A DNA stretch of 64,000 nt from Cytophagales bacterium (lineage in GTDB: Bacteria > Bacteroidota > Bacteroidia > Cytophagales > 172606-1), in contig JAUJMU010000004.1 of NCBI GenBank assembly GCA_030446715.1, positions 294,931 through 358,930 on the forward strand, read 5' to 3'. The first letter of the stretch is position 1; each line of letters opens with the position of its first letter. Position numbers and translations under genes: made by a program. Below, piece by piece: positions 24,352 through 33,062 of this stretch. The notes beneath the pieces were generated by a model. That model saw only the letters and a list, made by a program, of their open reading frames with translations. It was not told where the DNA came from and ran no database searches.

Positions 24352-25395
24352 ATGGTCCGGATCAAAGACATTGCAGTAAAGGCGAATGTATCGGTAGGCA
24401 CCGTGGACCGGGTATTGCACAACCGCGGCCGGGTGGCGGAGGAAGTACGCAGGAAAGTGCTGCAGATTGCGCAGGAGCTGCAATATGAGCCCAACTTGCT
24501 GGCCCGGGCATTAGGCTCTAACCGGCTGTACCGGGTGGCTGCCCTGGCGCCCGATGCTGGGCCGGACCCGTACTGGCAACAGCCCTGGGACGGCATCCGC
24601 AAGGCAGAGACGCAACTGAAGCGGTACGGCATCCGGGTGGAGCCGTACGTTTTTAATCAGCATGAGGTGGAATCGTTCCGGAAGCAGGCGGCTATGCTGT
24701 CCGGAAATCCCCCGGATGGCGTGCTGGTGGCACCGCTTTTTTACCGGGAATCGCTGCCCGTATTTCAGGAGTGGCAAAAGATGGGTTTACCGTATGTGCT
24801 GTTCAACACGCAGATCACGGAAAGCCAGCCGCTCAGCTTTATCGGCCAGGACTCGTACCAGAGCGGCTTTCTGGCCGGAAAGCTGCTGCACTACGGCCAG
24901 CCGGCGCCGGCGACCTTTCTGGTGGCGCACATCGCCGAAGACTTCACCAACTCAGCCCACCTGATCCGGAAGGAACAGGGCTTCCTGAGCTACTTTGAGC
25001 AGAACAAACTTACAGACCGGTACACGGTGGTACACGCCGACTTTTCCGCGGATGCCGTGAAGGAACAGATGCAAAGCCTGCTCTGGCAGCACCCCGTCAT
25101 CCGGGGCATATTTGTCACTACCTCCAAAGCATACGTGCTGGCCCCTCACCTCCCGGTTATTGGTGGAGGGAGGATCCGGATGGTCGGCTACGATCTGCTG
25201 ACGCAAAACCAGGCCCTGCTGCAGGATGGCACGATTGACTTTCTGATCAACCAGAACCCAAAGGGTCAGGGCTACTGGGGAGTTGTCCGGCTGGCCGACC
25301 ACCTGATGTACAAAAAGGAGGTCGCGCCCATTCACTACCTGCCGCTGGATATTATCACCAAAGAAAACCTGCAGTATTACGTGGACGGAGAGTAA
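24352..25395 (+). CDS. LacI-family transcriptional regulator
   Basis: A 347-residue regulator. Residues 1-60 are the LacI helix-turn-helix and hinge: MVRIKDIAVKANVSVGTVDR, then NRGRVAEEVRRKVLQIAQEL and a hinge with EPNLLARALG. The rest is a periplasmic-binding-protein-like sensor domain (YRVAALAPDAG, DGVLVAPLFY, VRIMGYD-like RMVGYDLL). The GTVDRV version of the recognition helix is common in Bacteroidota sugar regulators. It is divergent from the ROK-nagB operon with two dyads between them, so it likely controls amino-sugar genes and possibly itself. The effector is unknown. Confidence 0.93.
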   Translation: MVRIKDIAVKANVSVGTVDRVLHNRGRVAEEVRRKVLQIAQELQYEPNLLARALGSNRLYRVAALAPDAGPDPYWQQPWDGIRKAETQLKRYGIRVEPYVFNQHEVESFRKQAAMLSGNPPDGVLVAPLFYRESLPVFQEWQKMGLPYVLFNTQITESQPLSFIGQDSYQSGFLAGKLLHYGQPAPATFLVAHIAEDFTNSAHLIRKEQGFLSYFEQNKLTDRYTVVHADFSADAVKEQMQSLLWQHPVIRGIFVTTSKAYVLAPHLPVIGGGRIRMVGYDLLTQNQALLQDGTIDFLINQNPKGQGYWGVVRLADHLMYKKEVAPIHYLPLDIITKENLQYYVDGE

Positions 25396-25397
25396 TT

Positions 25398-25508
25398 GTA
25401 TGGTTATATGGTTGAATTGCTGAATTGCTGAATTGTCAGAGTGTCTGCTTCTGAAGGATCATGCCGGCCAGACAGCCATTCAGCCATATAACCATTCAAC
25501 AATTCAAC
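25398..25508. repeat. Intergenic inverted repeat, same family as 20985-21090
   Basis: The left arm GGTTATATGGTTGAATTGC and the right arm CCATATAACCATTCAACAATT are near reverse complements across ~45 nt. It separates the convergent LacI and MFS genes and could act as a bidirectional terminator or be a small dispersed element. Confidence 0.65.
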
Positions 25509-26752
25509 TACTCCCTCTCCACGTAATCCAGATCCTTGGTGAAGGTTTCTTCGAGAAAATAAAGGGCAACCAGGGCAACGGCAATGGTGAAAAGACCCAC
25601 AATCAGTGCGCCTTGCACCACGCCCACCATGCTCTTTGCCTGCAGGAAAAGGGCCGTAAGGGGAATGACTGCTCCCCGCACGAAGTTGGGCACCGTTGTA
25701 GCTACGGTTGCCCGCAGGTTGGTGCCGAACAACTCCGCGCCGATGGTCACAAACAGCGTCCAGTACCCGTTGGCAAAACCGAGGCAGATGCAGATGGCGT
25801 AAAACACATTCACATCCCTGGTTGGAAAAAGCAGATAAGCCAGCACAAAGAAAGTGGACATGAGGATGAACAGGAGAATGACTTTTTTCCGGCTCCTGAC
25901 GTACTGGCTAAGGAAGCCGCTGGAAATATCGCCGATTACCTGACCGGCAAAGGCCAGCATGACTGCTTTACCGGCTTGGACCGGCTCACTCAAACCGAGG
26001 GCAGCGCCGAATTCCGGGGAAAAGGTAATGAGAATGCCCACCACAAACCAGATCGGCAGCCCTACCAGAATACATTGAAAATATTTGGCCAGCCGCTTCC
26101 GGCTTCGGAAAATCATCAGGAAGTTGCCCCGCTCTACGCCCCGCTCCTTTACCTGCTTGAAAATACCCGATTCAAATACCCGTACCCGCATCAGAAGCAG
26201 CAACAAGCCGAGTCCGCCGCCGATGAAGTATGACACCCGCCATTCAAACAGATCAGCTACAAAATAGGCAAGGATGGCTCCCATTACGCCCATGGTGGCC
26301 ACTAAGGTGGTGCCGTAGCCGCGGATTTCCTTCGGCAGCACTTCAGCCACAAGCGTAATTCCGGCCCCGAGTTCACCGGCCAGACCAATGCCGGCAATAA
26401 ACCGCAGCACGGCGTATTGTTCGATGGTGGTAACCAGTCCGTTGGCAAGGTTGGCGAGGGAATAGATCAGGATAGATCCGAAGAGCACGGAAAGCCGCCC
26501 TTTCTTGTCTCCGAGAATTCCCCAGAAAATGCCGCCGATCAGCAGGCCGGCCATCTGCATGTCCAGCAGAATGATGCCATCCCGCAGCAGGGCGTCTCCT
26601 TCCAGTCCCAGCGACTTCAGACTCGGCACCCGTACAATGCTGAAAAGAAAGAGATCGTACATATCCACGAGGTAGCCCAGCGCGGCTACCATGACGGGTA
26701 TGGTCAGCAACTTGCCGGAAATGGTGGATTTGGTTGCGGATTGATTTGTCAT
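25508..26752 (-). CDS. MFS transporter, sugar/organic-acid type
   Basis: A 414-residue protein with about twelve predicted membrane helices. The start at 26752 (MTNQSATKSTISG) is preferred; a farther ATG at 26863 would add an unlikely leader. The MFS signature loop between helices 2 and 3 is visible as GILGDKKGRLSVL. An acidic DMYDLFLFS in helix 1 is typical of the metabolite:H+ symporter branch. RFIAGIGLAGELGAGITL corresponds to the conserved helix 4/5 region. It is convergent with LacI and upstream of carbohydrate enzymes, so uptake of a sugar or uronate is likely; the substrate is unknown. Confidence 0.88.
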   Translation of the reverse strand: MTNQSATKSTISGKLLTIPVMVAALGYLVDMYDLFLFSIVRVPSLKSLGLEGDALLRDGIILLDMQMAGLLIGGIFWGILGDKKGRLSVLFGSILIYSLANLANGLVTTIEQYAVLRFIAGIGLAGELGAGITLVAEVLPKEIRGYGTTLVATMGVMGAILAYFVADLFEWRVSYFIGGGLGLLLLLMRVRVFESGIFKQVKERGVERGNFLMIFRSRKRLAKYFQCILVGLPIWFVVGILITFSPEFGAALGLSEPVQAGKAVMLAFAGQVIGDISSGFLSQYVRSRKKVILLFILMSTFFVLAYLLFPTRDVNVFYAICICLGFANGYWTLFVTIGAELFGTNLRATVATTVPNFVRGAVIPLTALFLQAKSMVGVVQGALIVGLFTIAVALVALYFLEETFTKDLDYVERE

Positions 26753-26923
26753 GGTTAAAATTTTAGACGGGAGACTGAAGATTTCAGATGAAAGAACCGG
26801 CGGCAGTTGCGGACAACGGGCAACCGGCAGAGCAAAATATTGACTGACGCGGCATCGCCTCACACTGTCGTTAAGTGATTTGCCGGCGTGCTGGTCAGCT
26901 TAGTTGCGGTTAGCTTAAGGCTT

Positions 26924-27394
26924 TCATTCTTTCTTCTCTTTTTTGTTTTTGGCTTTCTCTAACTTACTTGTATCTAATTTATCTTGTAATCTTCCAGATG
27001 CCCGCTTGTTGGTTATCAGATCGTCAAGGGCAATAAAATTGACTTTAATGCCCTCAAATTCAACTTCCTGACGGTTGGCAAAACAAGGCTCAAACTTTAC
27101 CCCGCTTGCTTGCGTGATCAGATCTATCCGGTTAGGGGGGTGGCCTAACTGAATAATGTTGTCCGGATTTAAAAAATCGTCTGCTGTTAAACCCAAAGAA
27201 GCAAAACCGAAGTCAGTAAGCACTTTGACTGTTTTTTCTGCATTTTCTTTATCAATCCACAGCCAAAAGTCCAGATCTTTTGTGTAACGCGGATAACCGT
27301 GAAAAGCCACTGCATAGCCACCTACCACCAGATACTTAACCCCGTTTGCGTTTAGCAATTTTATAAACTCTCTGAAATCCTCGTTGGTCACCAT
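26924..27394 (-). CDS. Nucleotidyltransferase-fold protein, toxin-antitoxin-like pair member
   Basis: A 156-residue protein with the minimal nucleotidyltransferase signature: VKYLVVGGYAVAFHGYPRYTKDLDFWL, i.e. GG(x)A(x)n(D-x-D), followed by RIDLI as the third acidic strand. The C-terminus is very basic (KLEKAKNKKEKKE). Such MNT/DUF6036-like proteins often form two-gene modules. Here the upstream 68-residue gene overlaps it by 59 nt in another frame. The module lies between the MFS and SDR genes and looks like an insertion into the sugar locus. Confidence 0.8.
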   Translation of the reverse strand: MVTNEDFREFIKLLNANGVKYLVVGGYAVAFHGYPRYTKDLDFWLWIDKENAEKTVKVLTDFGFASLGLTADDFLNPDNIIQLGHPPNRIDLITQASGVKFEPCFANRQEVEFEGIKVNFIALDDLITNKRASGRLQDKLDTSKLEKAKNKKEKKE

Positions 27395-27542
27395 ACTTCC
27401 ATTGATTGTATTCCTGCCGGATGGTTTCTAAGGCTGAAATGCGTTCTATCGGCATTCTCTCCATCCAGAAGAAGATATCATCTTCCTCCTCTCCTTTCTT
27501 CACTATCTTCAGCTGTGACCGGTCAACTCTTGAATTTGTCAT
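27336..27542 (-). CDS. Small basic partner of the nucleotidyltransferase gene
   Basis: A 68-residue protein (MTNSRVDRSQLKIVKKGEEEDDIFFWMERMP, cited only in parts: DDIFFWMERMPIERISALE). The FFWMERMPIERISALE...RQEYNQWKY segment matches a short family often found directly before MNT-type nucleotidyltransferase genes in Bacteroidota. It overlaps the next gene by 59 nt, indicating translational coupling. Role unproven: antitoxin or accessory subunit. Confidence 0.7.
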   Translation of the reverse strand: MTNSRVDRSQLKIVKKGEEEDDIFFWMERMPIERISALETIRQEYNQWKYGDQRGFQRVYKIAKRKRG

Positions 27543-27579
27543 TTGTCTTTCTTTTGGCTTAGGCCAATCTTAAAAACCC

Positions 27580-28350
27580 CTACAACCTCGGCAGCGTCAG
27601 GCCGCCGTCAATCATGAATACCTGCCCGGTGGAGTACGGAAAATAGCCTTGAGCAAGGGCAGCTACGGCTTTACCGATGTCGTCGGGAAAGCCCCAGCGT
27701 TTCTGCACGGTCAGGCCGCTTTCGATCAGCCGGTCGTATTTTTCGGTGACACCTGCAGTCATGTCGGTTTTGATGATACCCGGCCGAACCTCGTACACGG
27801 GAATGTTGAACTCCCCGAGGCGGGCCGCAAACAGTTGCGTGGCCATGCTCACGCCGGCCTTGGCAACGCAGTATTCTCCCCGGTTCACGGAGGCTACCGT
27901 GGCAGAGATAGACGAAATGTTGACGATGCAGCCGCTGAAGTCATCCCGCTTCCGCTGCTGATCAATCATCCAGTTGGCTACCTTCTGGGTCAGAAAATAC
28001 GGCCCCTGCAAATTAGTAGTCAGTACGTATCCGAAGCTTTCCTCGGTAGCTTCCAGAATGTCCCGGCGTTCCTTAGGGGCCACACCGGCGTTATTGACCA
28101 GCACGTCGAGCCGGCCGTAGTGGTCGCTGACGGCGGCCAGCATATTGATCCGGTCTTCGGCGGAGGCGATGTCGCCGCGGCAGTAGATCACGTCACCGCC
28201 CAACTCCTTCAACTGCCGGATTACGCCGGCAACGGCCTCTTCGGGCCGTACGCCATTGATCGCAAGGTCAAATCCCGCTTTTGCCAGGTGTCCGGCAATG
28301 CCGAGGCCGATGCCCCGGCTGCCACCCGTTACCAATGCTACTTTTTTCAT
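27580..28350 (-). CDS. SDR-family oxidoreductase
   Basis: A 256-residue classical short-chain dehydrogenase. It has the cofactor motif VTGGSRGIGLGIAG, NNAGVAP, the catalytic Ser in NISSISA, and the Tyr/Lys pair in EYCVAKAG (YxxxK). The C-terminus MIDGGLTLPRL is 3-ketoacyl-reductase-like. Its neighbours are a Gfo/Idh/MocA dehydrogenase, a TIM-barrel sugar isomerase and GH88, so a sugar or uronate-derived substrate is more likely than fatty acids. The gap to the Gfo/Idh/MocA gene is 112 nt on the same strand. Confidence 0.9.
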   Translation of the reverse strand: MKKVALVTGGSRGIGLGIAGHLAKAGFDLAINGVRPEEAVAGVIRQLKELGGDVIYCRGDIASAEDRINMLAAVSDHYGRLDVLVNNAGVAPKERRDILEATEESFGYVLTTNLQGPYFLTQKVANWMIDQQRKRDDFSGCIVNISSISATVASVNRGEYCVAKAGVSMATQLFAARLGEFNIPVYEVRPGIIKTDMTAGVTEKYDRLIESGLTVQKRWGFPDDIGKAVAALAQGYFPYSTGQVFMIDGGLTLPRL

Positions 28351-28462
28351 GGATCAGAATGTTGGGAAACGGAATGATTTTCATGAACTGCAAAACGACT
28401 TTTCGGGCAGGCTGTCCGGGCAGTTTGGGCAGGCACACGGGCCTGCCCCTACTAACCACTAA

Positions 28463-29617
28463 TCACTTACCACTCAATTCCTCCACCTCCACCCAGCAGC
28501 GTCTTTCCCAGCTTTCGATGCCCTTTTCGGCGAGCTGCACGCCTTTGGCTCCTTCGTAGAAGGTCCACGGGAATGGGTCGTCTTTGACTACGTGCTTCAG
28601 GAACAGTTCCCACTGCACCTTGAAGGCATTGTCGAAAGGCTCCTGCTCGGGTACTTTGGACCAGCCTTCAAAGAAATTGATGGGCTGCTGAATATCGGGG
28701 TTCCAGACGGGCTTGGGCGTATTGCCGTAGTGCTGAATATAACATTCCCGCAAGCCAGCCACGGCGGAGCCTTTGGTACCATCCACCTGGAGCGTCAACA
28801 GGTCGTCGCGGCGCACGCGGACTGTCCAGGAAGAATTGAACTGGGCAATCACACCGTTTTCGAGTTCGAAGGTGGCGTAGGCGGCATCGTCGGCGGTGCA
28901 GCGGTAGGGTTTGCCCTGTTCGTCGATCCGCTCCGGAATGTGCGTAGCCCCGAGGCAGGAAACGGATTTTACCTTGCCGAAAATATGATCCAGCACGTAC
29001 CGCCAGTGGCAGAGCATGTCCACGATAATGCCACCGTCGTCTTCCTTGCGGTAGTTCCAGGAAGGCCGCTGCGCCGGAATGGAATGGCCTTCAAACACCC
29101 AATACCCAAATTCGCCCCGTACGGAAAGAATATCGCCGAAGAAGCCGTTTTGCATGAGCCGCTTCAGTTTGAGCAGGCCGGGCAGCCAGAGTTTGTCCTG
29201 CACCACGCCGTTTTTCAGGCCGGCTTCCTTGCACAGCCGGTAAAGGGAAAGGGCCGTTTCGGTATCCACGGCGGTAGGTTTCTCGCAGTAGACGTGCTTG
29301 CCAGCCTTTACGGCCTTGCGTACGCCTTCGGCCCGGCGGCCGGTGGTCTGGGCATCGAAATAGATGATGTTGTGCGGGTCGGCAAGGGCTTCGTCGAGGT
29401 TGGTGGTCATTTTGGTGACGCCGGCCCGCTTGCAGAGGGCTTCGAGCTTGTTGGGGTCGCGGCCCACCAGAACCGGGTCGGGCATGATGGTTTCGTCGGT
29501 GCCGATTTTGACGCCACCCTGCCGGATAATTTCCACAATGGACCGCATCAGGTGCTGATTGGTACCCATCCGGCCGGTCACGCCGTTCATGATAATGCCG
29601 ATTTTGTGTTCTTTCAT
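28463..29617 (-). CDS. Gfo/Idh/MocA-family oxidoreductase
   Basis: A 384-residue NAD(P)-dependent sugar dehydrogenase-type protein. The N-terminal Rossmann start is IGIIMNGVTGRMGTNQHL. The conserved EKP appears in HVYCEKPTAVDTETAL, and the second domain contains GGIIVDMLCHWRYVLDHIFG with the catalytic His region. Family members oxidise or epimerise sugars, inositols and uronates. It lies in a minus-strand set between the SDR gene and, after a 430-nt repeat-rich gap, the isomerase/GH88 pair. Confidence 0.9.
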   Translation of the reverse strand: MKEHKIGIIMNGVTGRMGTNQHLMRSIVEIIRQGGVKIGTDETIMPDPVLVGRDPNKLEALCKRAGVTKMTTNLDEALADPHNIIYFDAQTTGRRAEGVRKAVKAGKHVYCEKPTAVDTETALSLYRLCKEAGLKNGVVQDKLWLPGLLKLKRLMQNGFFGDILSVRGEFGYWVFEGHSIPAQRPSWNYRKEDDGGIIVDMLCHWRYVLDHIFGKVKSVSCLGATHIPERIDEQGKPYRCTADDAAYATFELENGVIAQFNSSWTVRVRRDDLLTLQVDGTKGSAVAGLRECYIQHYGNTPKPVWNPDIQQPINFFEGWSKVPEQEPFDNAFKVQWELFLKHVVKDDPFPWTFYEGAKGVQLAEKGIESWERRCWVEVEELSGK

Positions 29618-29679
29618 AGGAGGCGGTTAGGAGTTAGCTTGTTAGGGGTTGGCTGGATTGACGGGTGATTTTGTTTCTG

Positions 29680-29770
29680 TATGGCTGTCTGGTTGAGTTG
29701 TTCAGTTGCTGAATTGTTGGAGATAGGAAAATGACCGTTCAACAATTCAACAGTTAAACAATTCAGCAAT
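29680..29770. repeat. Intergenic inverted repeat, AACAATTCAAC family
   Basis: GGTTGAGTTGTTCAGTTGCTG on the left faces CGTTCAACAATTCAACAGTT on the right (only parts quoted), giving a long imperfect hairpin. It belongs to the same family as 20985-21090 and 25398-25508. The whole gap 29618-30045 holds this, the next inverted repeat, a third short copy near 29985-30015, and on the minus strand the tail of an unrecognised reading frame (about 29910-29990, ending KVQKELNALKTK). Confidence 0.6.
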
Positions 29771-29803
29771 GCATCTATTTAAATCATAATCCCTTACAGG
29801 ATT

Positions 29804-29878
29804 GTCATTCCCGGAGGGAATCTTGATAGTGCAAAGCCTGAAGAGTGTTTCACAAAAAAGATTCCCTCCGGGAATGAC
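29804..29878. repeat. Perfect 21-bp inverted repeat around a 33-nt loop
   Basis: Arms 29804-29824 and 29858-29878 (GTCATTCCCGGAGGGAATCT plus one base, and its exact reverse complement). GTCATTCC..GGAATGAC repeats of this kind are dispersed in many genomes. It could be a small MITE or an mRNA-stabilising hairpin. Confidence 0.8.
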
Positions 29879-30045
29879 ACCCTGCGGAGACTACTCTGGC
29901 CAATACATACTTATTTGGTTTTCAAGGCATTGAGTTCTTTTTGAACCTTATTCCTGGTGAAGCGAATATGACTGGCCGTGAATAACCATTCAGCCATTCA
30001 ACCATATAACCATAATCTTTCTTGTCAATCCAGCTAACTGCTAAT

Positions 30046-30879
30046 TCATGAATGTTCGAGGTATGCCTGCGTAATTTTCTCCAGAAACTGACCCTGGTCG
30101 CCGGACCAGTAGTGATTGGAGAAAATCTCCACTTCATTGAAGCCACGGAAGCCGGCCTTCTCCACCCAACTCCTGATCTGCCGGACGTCAATGCACCCCT
30201 CCCCCATCAGACCCCGGTCATTGAGCAAGTCAGTAGTGGGTATTTTCCAGTCACAGATGTGGAAGGCCAGCAGGTGACCGTTCCGGCCGCAGCGGTAGAT
30301 TTCCGCTTCCAGCGCCGGGTCCCACCAGAGGTGGTACACGTCCACGGCAATGCCCACCCACGGAGAGTTCAGTTCCTCAGCCATGTCATTGGCCTGCCCC
30401 AGCGTATTGACTGCCGAACGGCTGTCGGCGTACATCGGGTGCAGCGGCTCAATGGCCAGCTTTACGCCGGCGGCCTGGGCGTGCGGAATCACCGCCGAAA
30501 TGCCGTCGCGGATCTGCTTCCGGGATTCGGTCAGTGGCTGGCCGGGAACGGCTCCGCACACCAGTACCACGTGGGGCGCACCGAGTTCGGCAGCTTCGTC
30601 CACGGCTCGTTTGTTGTCGTCAATAGCGGCCTGCCGTCCGGACTTTTCTGAATGGGGAAAGAACCCGCCCCGGCAGAGTGAAACCACCTGCAAACCGCTT
30701 TCGCGGAGCATGGCACCTGTTTCGCAGATACTCCGTCCGGCAAGGGTGTCGCGCCAGACAGTAATGCCACCGACACCCGCTTCGGAAAATCGTCTTGCGG
30801 CTTCTTCTATCTTCCACGGCCTGGTGGTGATCGTATGAACGCAGAGCCGCGACAAATCATTTATTGGTGCTGCGCTCAT
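30046..30879 (-). CDS. Sugar phosphate isomerase/epimerase (xylose isomerase-like TIM barrel)
   Basis: A 277-residue TIM-barrel protein of the AP endonuclease 2 / hydroxypyruvate isomerase-like superfamily. Metal-binding acidic residues are seen in LAIEPLHPMYADSRSAV, AVDVYHLWWDPAL, FHICDW and FNEVEIFSNHYW. It starts at 30879, overlapping the GH88 stop by four bases (ATGA), so translation is coupled. The substrate is probably a keto-sugar or uronate derivative produced by the neighbouring enzymes; this is inference. Confidence 0.87.
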   Translation of the reverse strand: MSAAPINDLSRLCVHTITTRPWKIEEAARRFSEAGVGGITVWRDTLAGRSICETGAMLRESGLQVVSLCRGGFFPHSEKSGRQAAIDDNKRAVDEAAELGAPHVVLVCGAVPGQPLTESRKQIRDGISAVIPHAQAAGVKLAIEPLHPMYADSRSAVNTLGQANDMAEELNSPWVGIAVDVYHLWWDPALEAEIYRCGRNGHLLAFHICDWKIPTTDLLNDRGLMGEGCIDVRQIRSWVEKAGFRGFNEVEIFSNHYWSGDQGQFLEKITQAYLEHS

Positions 30880-32258
30880 TGGACGGCCCGGAAAAAGGTA
30901 TAGTATTCTTCTCCGCGCACGATCCGGTTAAGGTAAAGAGCTGCTTCCCGGGCGTGATAATCACCCCACATGCTGGATTCACCGTTGGGAATTTTGCTTC
31001 CTCCGGGCACGTAATCCCAGCCATTGGGACGGTGGTAAATGGAATGCAGAATCAGTCCCTGATGATCAGGGCTGGTGCTTAAATAAGGCTCATCAAACAA
31101 AGTATTGAGCACGGTCAGCCCCGCCTGCCAGTAGCGGCTGCCGGCTTCCTTTTCGCCCTTTCCGGACAGATAACGGCCCAGCCGGAGCAACCCCTGCGCA
31201 CCGATAGCTGCTGCGGAGCTGTCTACGGGTTCAAATTCATTATAAGGATCGGCCGGACGGCTCAGGTAGTCGCCGAGTTTGTGGAGGTTCGGGGCACCGG
31301 TGTCCCAATACGGAATGCCGTCCGTGGGCGTGTGTTCAATGTAAAAGTCACAAGTAGCCTTAGCCGCCCTGAGCAACCAGGCTTCGATCCGGTGACGCCC
31401 ACCGAACGGTTCCAGTTGCGCATCGGGGATGGTTTCCAGACATTCCAGTTCCTCCGGAAAACCGCACATGGCCCAGGCGAGGCCGCGCGTCCAGGTGGTG
31501 AAGCCGGAGTAGCCCTGCTGCGAATTGGGGGCGCGGAAGTTGCCGTCTTTGGTATTGAAAATGCTTTCGTGCGCCGCGCGGCCCCGGAGGTCGTACGAAT
31601 CGCGGCCCTCACCGTAGTACACGGAGTAGTCGGCGGTGGCCTTCATGTGCTGCAGGGCCCTTTCCAGCAAATCAATTTTTATATCATTTTCTGCCTGAAA
31701 AACATGCCCCAGCAGGTGACTGACCATCAGGGCCCGGCAGGAACGGATGGTATCCACGAAAAGAGAGTGAGCCCCGTTGAAAGAGTAGATGTAGCCGCCG
31801 TTTTTGATCACCGTCCAGCGGCTGGCCTGCACGGCACCGGATATTTTCAGGGCCAGTTCGTAGAAGTTTTTCTCCCATTCGTTGTGCTCGGTCTTGCCCT
31901 CCTTCATCAGGCGGAGCAGATTACCGTAGGTGCTTACGTTGTTGAAGCCGTGGTCGTGCACACCAATGTGGCTGATATGCGGGGCCATGACCTCCAGCGT
32001 TTTTTTCCGGCCGCTTTCGAGAAACTCCCGTTCCCCGGTGGCGTCAAACTGCAGGATGGCTGAGCCAAACTGGAAGCCCTGCGTCCATTCGGTCCAGCCG
32101 CGTGTGGTATAGCGGCCGCCGGCGGTAAACACGGGTGACCCTTCGGAGAGGTCGTAGTTCCTTTCAATCAGTTTGATTTTCTCTCCGGATAATTCCCAGA
32201 AACGCCCCAGTTTCCGGGAAAGGTGGGCGGGTTGCAGTTCGTAGTTTACTTTGATCAT
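30876..32258 (-). CDS. Glycoside hydrolase family 88 (unsaturated glucuronyl hydrolase)
   Basis: Releases 4,5-unsaturated uronic acid from oligosaccharides made by polysaccharide lyases. The start at 32258 (MIKVNYELQPAHL) is preferred; the upstream extension is not family-like. The catalytic Asp candidates sit in VHDHGFNNVSTYG and LFVDTIRSCRALMVSHLLG. The C-terminal signature EPVDSSAAAIGAQGLLRL and HRPNGWDYVPGG...NGESSMWGDYH are typical of GH88. At 460 residues, length is normal, and no signal peptide is seen, so it is cytoplasmic. It is the first gene of the ATGA-coupled pair with the isomerase. It implies import of unsaturated disaccharides, although no lyase gene lies in this window. Confidence 0.92.
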   Translation of the reverse strand: MIKVNYELQPAHLSRKLGRFWELSGEKIKLIERNYDLSEGSPVFTAGGRYTTRGWTEWTQGFQFGSAILQFDATGEREFLESGRKKTLEVMAPHISHIGVHDHGFNNVSTYGNLLRLMKEGKTEHNEWEKNFYELALKISGAVQASRWTVIKNGGYIYSFNGAHSLFVDTIRSCRALMVSHLLGHVFQAENDIKIDLLERALQHMKATADYSVYYGEGRDSYDLRGRAAHESIFNTKDGNFRAPNSQQGYSGFTTWTRGLAWAMCGFPEELECLETIPDAQLEPFGGRHRIEAWLLRAAKATCDFYIEHTPTDGIPYWDTGAPNLHKLGDYLSRPADPYNEFEPVDSSAAAIGAQGLLRLGRYLSGKGEKEAGSRYWQAGLTVLNTLFDEPYLSTSPDHQGLILHSIYHRPNGWDYVPGGSKIPNGESSMWGDYHAREAALYLNRIVRGEEYYTFFRAVQ

Positions 32259-32446
32259 TGGCAGGTTCAGTGGGAGTATGCGCTGCTGTAATACTATACT
32301 AAAAGCAGGATAAATGCCAGTTCTACTCACCAAAGTTCAATAAAAAGATTTACCTGCGGACGAGCTTCGGTAGACTTTCCGGCTGGTTGGTTCAGAACAT
32401 AAATCACCGGCATTCCGTAAAGAGGCGTTATAAAAAATTACTGTAC

Positions 32447-32869
32447 ATGACTGTCAATCTGAGAGTATTCATTATTGATGATGACTATATCAGCAACATC
32501 GTGACTGAGAGTATACTGCAGCGGGCGGACCTGCCCGGCTCCGTTCATATCTATCAGAACCCGAAGGAGGCCCTGCAATTTATCAGGGACTCCGGCACCA
32601 GCGACGGGCAGCAGAATTTCCGGTACCTGATCTTTCTGGACGTACTGATGCCCCTGATGGATGGGGACGAATTTGTGGCCGAACTGGAAAAGATTCCGTC
32701 CCTGCCCCGGGCCGATACTTCGGTGGTGCTGCTGACCGGATCCGAATACTCCTACCACACCAGAAAATTTGAACAGTTCACTTCCATAAAGGCCAGCCTG
32801 ATCAAGCCGCTCACCGGGGAGGCCGTTGAATTGCTGCTGAAAAAACTGTACAACTCCCCGGCAACCTGA
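32447..32869 (+). CDS. Single-domain response regulator
   Basis: A 140-residue receiver-only protein: FIIDDDYISNIV (acidic pocket), LIFLDVLMPLMDGDEF (phosphoacceptor Asp), VVLLTGSEY (switch Thr) and LIKPLTGEAVELLL (conserved Lys). The start at 32447 (MTVNLRVFII) places the receiver correctly. It is divergent from GH88 and has no kinase next to it. Single receivers of this form are common in Cytophagales as phosphorelay shuttles; its partner cannot be named. Confidence 0.88.
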   Translation: MTVNLRVFIIDDDYISNIVTESILQRADLPGSVHIYQNPKEALQFIRDSGTSDGQQNFRYLIFLDVLMPLMDGDEFVAELEKIPSLPRADTSVVLLTGSEYSYHTRKFEQFTSIKASLIKPLTGEAVELLLKKLYNSPAT

Positions 32870-33062
32870 CCCGGCTACCGCCGGCCAAAATTATTTTCTG
32901 CTCCCCGACCCGGCTATGTGCCGGAGATCAAGTTTACGGTCAGCCGGTTGCGGCCTTTGGGTTCCACACCACCTTTACCAGTCGTTGCGCCTGATTGCGC
33001 GTATGATTTTGAGGGATCAGAAAATACTTTAATCTTTCCGTCCGGAAAACATCAGCCTGCCT

